Source: Fidelibacterota bacterium
GTDB taxonomy: Bacteria; Fidelibacterota; BS150m-G59
DNA length: 6,986 bases
Direction: 5' to 3'
Assembly: GCA_016784265.1 (NCBI GenBank)
Contig: JADHUZ010000069.1
Coordinates: 1 to 6,986 of the forward strand
The position numbers and the translations under genes were made by a program. Numbering within the stretch: the stretch's first letter is position 1; the number at the start of each line of letters is the position of its first letter. Shown piece by piece: positions 1-5,163 of this stretch. The notes under the pieces are model-generated. The model was not told where the DNA came from. It worked only from the letters and a program-made list of their open reading frames with translations, and ran no database searches.

Positions 1-1793
1 GAACCTTCCTTGTAAATTTTCAAATTATCGCCAGGCATCAATCGCCCACTGGCAAACTGTTGATTCCATTTTTTCAACTTCCAAAGTGGAACATTGTATG
101 TTCTGGAAATATCCCAAAGTGTATCGCCACGCCGAACAACATGAACGAAATAATCTTTTCCATCTGCCTGTGGATTTTGCTTTTGTAGCGAAATAACAGA
201 TAATTTTTGCCCGGGATAAATATATGCACCGTAGCGTATATTGTTCCATCTTCGAATATTGGAAACTGAAGTTCTATGTTTTTGGGCAATTTCAGACAAC
301 GTATCCCCTTTTTTGACCACATAAATTTGGCGATTTTTCGATGAACTCTGTGCCGTCGTCGGCTGAGAAATTACGCCAGGAACTGGTATAACCAATTTCT
401 GCCCAACTCGAATTCTATTTGGATTCCGAAGATTGTTTATGCGAACAATTGAACGCTGCGAAGTGCCGAATTTTGTGGCAATTCGTGAGATCGAATCACC
501 GAGACGCACTCGATAATACTGCACATCCGCCACCGCCTGTTTCTCGATCGATTCTAATTTCTTCTCCAACTGCATAATACTTCCACTTGGAATTCGTAAA
601 GAATAGGATTTTGGTGGTGTCGTCCAGCGTCGCAGCGCAGGATTCATCGCTTTGAACTCTTTGGTCGTCAATTTCAAACTTTGTGCAAGTTGAGCAATAT
701 CATAACTCGCCTGCGTCTCAAATCTGTCATAATTCCATGCTTTCTTCTGAGGGATTTCAAATCCATATTTCTCCGGATCCAGCGCGATGACAACAGCGGC
801 TAAATATGTCGGAACATAATTTCGTGTCTGCTTTGGCAGTGAACGCAACATCCAAAAATCATGCGTTTTTTCTCTCCTAATCGCGCGCCGGATTCGTCCC
901 TCGCCCGCATTGTAGGAAGCCAAAGCAAGATACCAATCATCGAATTCCTCAAATAAATCTTTCAGATAACGTGCAGCGGCAACTGTTGACAATTCAGGAT
1001 CATAACGCTCATCAACCCAATAATTTCGATCCAATCCATATCTTTTCCCAGTCGCGGAAATAAACTGCCACGGTCCCGCCGCATGAGCATACGAATAGGC
1101 TCGAGGATTCAATCCGCTTTCGATTAATGCTAAATAAAACAATTCTTCGGGCACATTTTCCGATGATAATTTTTCTTGCATCATCTCTTTGTAAATCCCA
1201 GAACGATCCAACCATATTTGGAAATCACGATGCGCTTTATTTTGAAAATAATCCATCGCTCGCTGAACACGCTTATTGATGATTATCGGAACGTGTCCTT
1301 CGCGATCGTCCACAACAACAATTCCCCCAACATCGCTAAAATCATCCTCCGTTTCCAGCGAAGGAATTTGATTCAACAAATCTGCAGATTGAAAATCGAA
1401 ATTTGCAAATACAGAATCTTGAAATGATTCTGAATATTCGGTAACAATCGTCTCTGTCAACTGCTGAAAATCCTCAGAAGCATCCAAACTGGTCAGTTCA
1501 AACTCGCTGATTTCGAGGAGCAATTGAAACGTTTTTTCAAACTCATACACCGCCGCTGAGCTATCTGAAAAATGAAGCGCAATCAACGCATCCGCATAAT
1601 GCGCCTTCGCTTCCATCATCAGCGTTGCAATCAAATCCAAACTGGTCGGCTCTTCTTTCGGAAACACTTCCATCTCCGCAATCTCAACTTTTGAAAGTGC
1701 TGAATTTACCTCATTTTTAACGTGTTTCGATGAACTGCAAAAAGTCAAAATGATGATTGAAAATATCAATAAAATGTTTTTCGTGTTACTCAT
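1..1793 (-). CDS. mltD: MltD-like lipoprotein lytic transglycosylase with LysM repeats, 3' end outside window
   Basis: Membrane-bound lytic transglycosylases cleave the MurNAc-GlcNAc bond of peptidoglycan, forming 1,6-anhydro-MurNAc during wall remodelling. I translated the frame by hand: it is open from the ATG at 1793 to the left edge, 597 codons with no stop. Residues 1-19 form a lipoprotein signal (basic start, hydrophobic core, Cys19 followed by SSSK), so the protein is probably anchored in the outer membrane facing the periplasm. Residues 20 to about 190 are acidic and probably helical. The GH23/SLT domain spans about 195-340: the catalytic Glu is E225 in ALIESGLNP, followed by AGPWQFISATGKRYGLD, the DERYDPELSTVAAARYL block and ALASYNAGEGRIRRA. 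From about 358 to the edge there are four LysM-like units, the first degenerate. A good AGGAG site precedes the ATG, which also overlaps the DUF2851 stop. E. coli MltD has the same order with two LysM units. The family is firm; the symbol reflects architecture rather than proven orthology. Confidence 0.93.
   Translation of the reverse strand, partial: MSNTKNILLIFSIIILTFCSSSKHVKNEVNSALSKVEIAEMEVFPKEEPTSLDLIATLMMEAKAHYADALIALHFSDSSAAVYEFEKTFQLLLEISEFELTSLDASEDFQQLTETIVTEYSESFQDSVFANFDFQSADLLNQIPSLETEDDFSDVGGIVVVDDREGHVPIIINKRVQRAMDYFQNKAHRDFQIWLDRSGIYKEMMQEKLSSENVPEELFYLALIESGLNPRAYSYAHAAGPWQFISATGKRYGLDRNYWVDERYDPELSTVAAARYLKDLFEEFDDWYLALASYNAGEGRIRRAIRREKTHDFWMLRSLPKQTRNYVPTYLAAVVIALDPEKYGFEIPQKKAWNYDRFETQASYDIAQLAQSLKLTTKEFKAMNPALRRWTTPPKSYSLRIPSGSIMQLEKKLESIEKQAVADVQYYRVRLGDSISRIATKFGTSQRSIVRINNLRNPNRIRVGQKLVIPVPGVISQPTTAQSSSKNRQIYVVKKGDTLSEIAQKHRTSVSNIRRWNNIRYGAYIYPGQKLSVISLQKQNPQADGKDYFVHVVRRGDTLWDISRTYNVPLWKLKKWNQQFASGRLMPGDNLKIYKEG
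9..722 (-). repeat. Tandem LysM peptidoglycan-binding units (protein-level repeat)
   Basis: Four LysM-like units follow the catalytic domain. Unit 1 (residues about 358-404, bases 582-722) is degenerate: it keeps a YDIAQLAQ helix and the MNPALRR and LRIPSG ends but lacks the GD pair. Unit 2 (about 426-473) has YRVRLGDSISRIA and ends VGQKLVIP. Unit 3 (about 490-534) has YVVKKGDTLSEIA and ends YPGQKLSVI. Unit 4 (about 548-595) has HVVRRGDTLWDIS and ends MPGDNLKIY. The GD pairs of units 2 to 4 are 64 and 60 residues apart. LysM modules bind the GlcNAc-containing glycan strands of peptidoglycan, so they should hold the enzyme on its substrate. More units could follow beyond the left edge. Confidence 0.9.
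1737..1793 (-). other. Lipoprotein signal peptide of the lytic transglycosylase
   Basis: The region encodes residues 1-19: MSNTK, then a hydrophobic core rich in Ile and Leu, ending in the lipobox-like LTFC with Cys19. The Cys is followed by three serines and a lysine. Serine rather than Asp at +2 fits outer-membrane sorting by the Lol system as known from enterobacteria. Phe just before the Cys is unusual, since Gly, Ala or Ser is the norm there. Confidence 0.75.
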
Positions 1794-2965
1794 AAACAAT
1801 TGCTCCTATATGTTTCGGCGTTTTTCATCAACGGACAAATGGAACATCCGCCCAAATTGCAATACAGTTGTTTCATCTGTAAAATGCCCTGCTGATGAAT
1901 AAATCGCAGGCGTGAATCCCCCAAGTAAAAAATCGCTGTGTCGCAAAAATTTTTATAGATATTGGAGGAATTCCCCGCAGGTAAATTTTTCCATAAACGG
2001 AAAATTTGTTCATATCGTTTCCAATCCAGATTTTGGAGAAAAAATGCCGCTAAAACGGGCAAAATCACATTGCCAATAATTTCACTTTTTCTATGATTTC
2101 CAATTGAAGGTACCTGTAAAAAATCGGCAAACAACTGATTCGTCCACTCCTCAGGACGCGATCCGTTGAGCGCAAAATTAAGTCTTTGAAACGGCTCAAA
2201 ATTTTGATCATATAACCACCCAGCCCATTGAACAATTCGCCTGTGTGGAAAATTTGCGGGACGCAGACGAAAATATTTCCATGATTGGCGCGACAGAAGC
2301 GGCAGCGCAATCGCTTGGGAATACGCTTTTTCCGCCAGCCCGGCAATACTAAGAATCTGGTGGATAAATTGATCTTTTGAAAGCATGCACCAATAAGGCT
2401 TTGAAAAATCTGCCAGTCGCTCCATCGCTTCGCTATTTTTGGAATATCCCAAAGCACGTGCAACGCCTTTAATTAGCAGTTGATTCCACAATTCACCGGT
2501 TTGATGTATTGTTGATAATTTTGATACTTTTTCGGAGAATCTTCTGATTCCGAACCCTTCAAAAACAGAAACATCGTAAATCGGTTGAAATGGCAAATTC
2601 TGCGGAATGTCTCGATAATCCGTCTGATTTTGATTGTATTCCGCCACTGGAAGATTTTTCCCATTTGCGGTAAAGTTGGATTGATTTCGGTCTTTTTCAA
2701 CAATGTGAAGGATAACTTGATTATATTTCGGATTCCGATCGTGACGATGACGTTCCCAATCCCGTTGATCACGATGAAATTCAATATCTCCTTTGAGCCA
2801 TTTCTCGCCCAAAATAATCTGCGTATTCAACACATCAGGACCCTCATCGTTGTTGATCTGCCCCCAATCAATAAAATGAACTGTTTTTCCATCGATTGTT
2901 TTCATCACACGCGGTTGAGCAGAAAGCCAAGAATTTACCATTATTGCTTCTTTTTTATGGCTCAC
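1790..2965 (-). CDS. DUF2851 family protein, function unknown
   Basis: The protein has 391 residues from the proposed GTG. I recognise the uncharacterised DUF2851 family by its blocks: N-terminal NNDEGPDVLN (38-47), GDIEFHRDQRDWERHRHD (59-76) and YNQVILHIV (81-89); then ELWNQLLIKGVARALGYSKN (158-177), the RPANFPHRRI block (235-244), GNVILPVLAAFF (298-309), and a C-terminal cysteine group C369, C374, C377 (Cx4CxxC). No signal peptide or membrane segment is evident, so it is probably cytosolic. The frame stays open up to 3184 inside plsC, but that part does not resemble the family. The GTG at 2965 is preferred because it keeps the EAIMVNSW stretch, whose Trp fits the family's N-terminal Trp, and because a TAGGT site lies 8 nt upstream. 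The ATG at 2941 is the alternative. The stop overlaps the next gene's start (ATGA), so the two are likely coupled. Family membership is firm; function is unknown. A possible nuclease-like signature is discussed under findings. Confidence 0.88.
   Translation of the reverse strand: MSHKKEAIMVNSWLSAQPRVMKTIDGKTVHFIDWGQINNDEGPDVLNTQIILGEKWLKGDIEFHRDQRDWERHRHDRNPKYNQVILHIVEKDRNQSNFTANGKNLPVAEYNQNQTDYRDIPQNLPFQPIYDVSVFEGFGIRRFSEKVSKLSTIHQTGELWNQLLIKGVARALGYSKNSEAMERLADFSKPYWCMLSKDQFIHQILSIAGLAEKAYSQAIALPLLSRQSWKYFRLRPANFPHRRIVQWAGWLYDQNFEPFQRLNFALNGSRPEEWTNQLFADFLQVPSIGNHRKSEIIGNVILPVLAAFFLQNLDWKRYEQIFRLWKNLPAGNSSNIYKNFCDTAIFYLGDSRLRFIHQQGILQMKQLYCNLGGCSICPLMKNAETYRSNCL
1803..1807 (-). promoter_or_regulatory. 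Shine-Dalgarno site of the lytic transglycosylase gene
   Basis: The minus strand reads AGGAG, nine bases before the ATG at 1793, within the last codons of the DUF2851 gene. It is the clearest ribosome binding site in the window and allows initiation independent of the coupled ATGA overlap. Confidence 0.75.
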
Positions 2966-2973
2966 CGAAATAA

Positions 2974-2978
2974 ACCTA
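2974..2978 (-). promoter_or_regulatory. Ribosome binding site deciding the DUF2851 start
   Basis: On the minus strand the bases read TAGGT, followed by 8 nt and then GTG at 2965. This supports the GTG as the start. The downstream ATG at 2941 has only a purine-rich AAGAAG five bases ahead of it, which is a weaker match to anti-Shine-Dalgarno. Confidence 0.5.
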
Positions 2979-3036
2979 CATATTCTTGATTTAAGAACAA
3001 GGGACGCCAATTTAAGATTTTTGAAACATTCATTGA

Positions 3037-3774
3037 TTATCTTCCATGCGCCAAATCCTTCAGCATTGTTCCCATCACATCTTGGCAATGTTTGCAAAGA
3101 TCGGCACGCGCCTCCACATCCAATCCTTCTACGGAAATCGGTTCGCCAACTGCAACATCTACGGTGCAGCTGTAAGATTTCCAAGAATATTTTTTTAATG
3201 CATCAAATGCACCGTAAACCACAACCGGTACGATAGGAAGTCCCATTTGGATTGCCATAACGAAACCACCGCGTTTCAATGGCAAGAGATTTCCATCTTT
3301 TGTCCGAGTACCCTCAGGAAATATAATCACAGATGATTTTTTTTCTTTCAACCGTTTTTGTGCTTCATCTATGCTCTTGATTGCTGATTCTATATCGGAA
3401 CGATCCACGCGTATGTTTCCGGCTTTTCTCAGCAACAGCCCAAACCCCGGAATGGAAAACAGTTCCTTTTTGGCAAGAAATCGAATCGGTTTTTTTAATG
3501 CAGTTATGGCAATCGGAATATCCATTGCGCTTTGGTGATTTACCATAAACACGCAGAAATCAAATTGCTCCAATCGTTCCTGGTGATGAACTTGCAATCG
3601 CATTCCAGCTGCCGATAGCAATAATTTTGCCCAAATTTTGATGAAAAAATCAAAAACTTTTTCCACATCACCGAAAAAAGAAAACACAACCGACAACGTG
3701 CCCAAAACAGTCGTCCAAAACAAATGGTTCGATAGCAACCAAACCACCCGAATACGGGCACCAATTTCTCTCAT
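3037..3774 (-). CDS. plsC: 1-acyl-sn-glycerol-3-phosphate acyltransferase (PlsC/LPLAT family)
   Basis: PlsC transfers an acyl chain to the sn-2 position of lysophosphatidic acid, giving phosphatidic acid, the precursor of membrane phospholipids; it acts at the inner membrane. The protein has 245 residues, normal for the family. A hydrophobic N-terminal stretch (about 12-34) is a likely membrane segment, with a second amphipathic one near 41-57. The LPLAT blocks appear in order: the catalytic NHxxxxD box NHQSAMD (H80, D85), the GNIRVDR block (119-125), the substrate-binding FPEGTR box (152-157), and the VPVVVYG block (182-188). All the key residues are intact. The start ATG overlaps the serS stop by four bases and has no clear Shine-Dalgarno site, so initiation probably depends on ribosomes ending serS. 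The acyl-donor preference and exact lysolipid substrate cannot be read from sequence, so a related lysophospholipid acyltransferase role remains possible. A gap of about 71 bp follows before the DUF2851 gene. Confidence 0.95.
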   Translation of the reverse strand: MREIGARIRVVWLLSNHLFWTTVLGTLSVVFSFFGDVEKVFDFFIKIWAKLLLSAAGMRLQVHHQERLEQFDFCVFMVNHQSAMDIPIAITALKKPIRFLAKKELFSIPGFGLLLRKAGNIRVDRSDIESAIKSIDEAQKRLKEKKSSVIIFPEGTRTKDGNLLPLKRGGFVMAIQMGLPIVPVVVYGAFDALKKYSWKSYSCTVDVAVGEPISVEGLDVEARADLCKHCQDVMGTMLKDLAHGR

Positions 3775-5054
3775 TCTGTTGGCGATATTCGATGAAATCC
3801 AGTATATGGTTGAAGTATTTCCGGAATCGACACAGAACCGTCCGGCTGTTGATAGGTTTCCAATAATGCCACCAAAAGTCGCGGTGTCGCAACGCCGCTC
3901 CCGTTTAAAGTATGAATGAATTCGACTTTTCCGTCGGCACGACGATAACGGATTCTCCCTCTGCGGGCTTGAAAATCTGTGAAATTGCTACAACTGGAAA
4001 CCTCAAGATAGCGTTTCTCAGCTGGTGCCCACACTTCAAGATCGTAGCATTTAGTCGCCGAAAAACTCAAATCACCTGTGCAAAGTTCAATCACTCGATA
4101 ATGCAATCCGAGCACCTGAAGAATTTTCTCCGCCTCATTCGTGAGCCGTTCTAAAACCGCGAAAGAATCATTCGCAGAAACAAAATTAACCAATTCAACT
4201 TTGTTGAACTGATGCAATCGCAAAAGTCCTTTTGTCTCTTTTCCCCAAGAACCTGCCTCTCGCCGAAAACAACTGGAATAGGCAGAATATTTGATAGGCA
4301 ATCGGTCTTCTTTCAAAATTTCATCTTTGAAAATATTCGTCACTGGCACTTCTGCCGTCGGAATCAAAAACAGTTCGTCTTTTTCACAGAAATACATATC
4401 TTCTTCAAGTTTCGGAATTTGTCCCGTATTTGTCAAACTATCTCGATTCACCAAAAATGGCGGGAAAATTTCAGTATAGCCGTGATGCTCACTGTGATAA
4501 TCAAGCATAAAATTAATCAGTGCTCTTTCCAGTTTGGCACCTTTTCCAGTGTATAGCGGAAAACCTGAACCGGAAATTTTCGAACCGCGATTTAGATCAA
4601 ACAATCCCAACGTCTTTCCAAGAACCAAATGATCGGAAAGTGCGAAGCCAAAATTCTTTTTCTCGCCCCATTGCCGAATTTCTACATTTTCATCTTCAGT
4701 CCTACCGACTGGTGATGTTTCACTTGGCAAATTGGGAATTTGAAGTAGAATATCGAAAATTTCACCTTCAAAATTTTTGATCTTTCGGTCATATTTTTTA
4801 ATCTCTTCGGAGACCGTTCGCATTTCTAAAATTTGCCCATCCGCACTGTTGCCGGACTTTTTCATCTCTGCAATCTGCTGTGAAACGACATTGCGTTGAT
4901 TTTTCAGAGCATTGGCTTTTTCGATGCACAACCTGCGATCCTCATCTTTTTTCAGAATCGAGTCAATCGTGGCATCGGCATTTTTCTGGTTTTTATTCCG
5001 CAACCCCCGAATTATTTCTTCGGGTTGATTTCTTATTTTTTTAATATCTAACAT
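3771..5054 (-). CDS. serS: Seryl-tRNA synthetase
   Basis: This class II aminoacyl-tRNA synthetase charges tRNA-Ser (and tRNA-Sec if present) with serine in the cytosol. At 427 residues it is full length for bacterial SerRS. Residues 1 to about 110 form the N-terminal tRNA-binding domain, a charged helical hairpin starting with the typical MLDIK. The catalytic domain follows: the motif 1 region around 176-200 (LINFMLDYHSEHHGY...PPF), the serine-site TAEVP loop (233-237), motif 2 from FRREAG (263-268), the EVSSCSNFTDFQARR block (351-365), and motif 3 GSGVATPRLLVALLE (385-399) with its invariant Arg at 392. The residue before that Arg is Pro, where many SerRSs have Gly. The ATG at 5054 is chosen because MLDIK matches the family's N-terminus. 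The Shine-Dalgarno site is weak, with only GGA-like stretches. The stop codon overlaps the plsC start (ATGA), which suggests translational coupling. A promoter could sit in the 109-bp gap after lon, but I see no convincing -35/-10 pair. Confidence 0.98.
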   Translation of the reverse strand: MLDIKKIRNQPEEIIRGLRNKNQKNADATIDSILKKDEDRRLCIEKANALKNQRNVVSQQIAEMKKSGNSADGQILEMRTVSEEIKKYDRKIKNFEGEIFDILLQIPNLPSETSPVGRTEDENVEIRQWGEKKNFGFALSDHLVLGKTLGLFDLNRGSKISGSGFPLYTGKGAKLERALINFMLDYHSEHHGYTEIFPPFLVNRDSLTNTGQIPKLEEDMYFCEKDELFLIPTAEVPVTNIFKDEILKEDRLPIKYSAYSSCFRREAGSWGKETKGLLRLHQFNKVELVNFVSANDSFAVLERLTNEAEKILQVLGLHYRVIELCTGDLSFSATKCYDLEVWAPAEKRYLEVSSCSNFTDFQARRGRIRYRRADGKVEFIHTLNGSGVATPRLLVALLETYQQPDGSVSIPEILQPYTGFHRISPTE

Positions 5055-5163
5055 AATTCCATCATTCCAAGCCTTGTAATTTCGGGATACTTATCGGTGA
5101 TTTCAAACGAGAATTTTTGGTTTCTGAAAGCCTTGCCTTGTCCTCAACCTTAACCTCAGACTT

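Noticed and set aside
2983..2997. Short palindrome TTCTT-GATTT-AAGAA in the gap between plsC and the DUF2851 gene
   Set aside because: A 5-bp AT-rich stem with no following T-run is too weak for a terminator and easily arises by chance. I have no operator family to match it to.
2966..3184. Upstream extension of the DUF2851 reading frame into plsC, giving a 464-residue protein
   Set aside because: The added 73 residues overlap plsC in another frame, show no family resemblance, and are rich in Arg, Cys and Trp like an out-of-frame translation. The plsC frame is clearly real up to its TAA.
5055..5163. Promoter, terminator or repeats in the 109-bp lon-serS gap, including two copies of AAGCCTTG 59 bp apart
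   Set aside because: I found no stable hairpin with a T-run and no convincing -35/-10 pair. An 8-base direct repeat in 109 bp is not clearly above chance.
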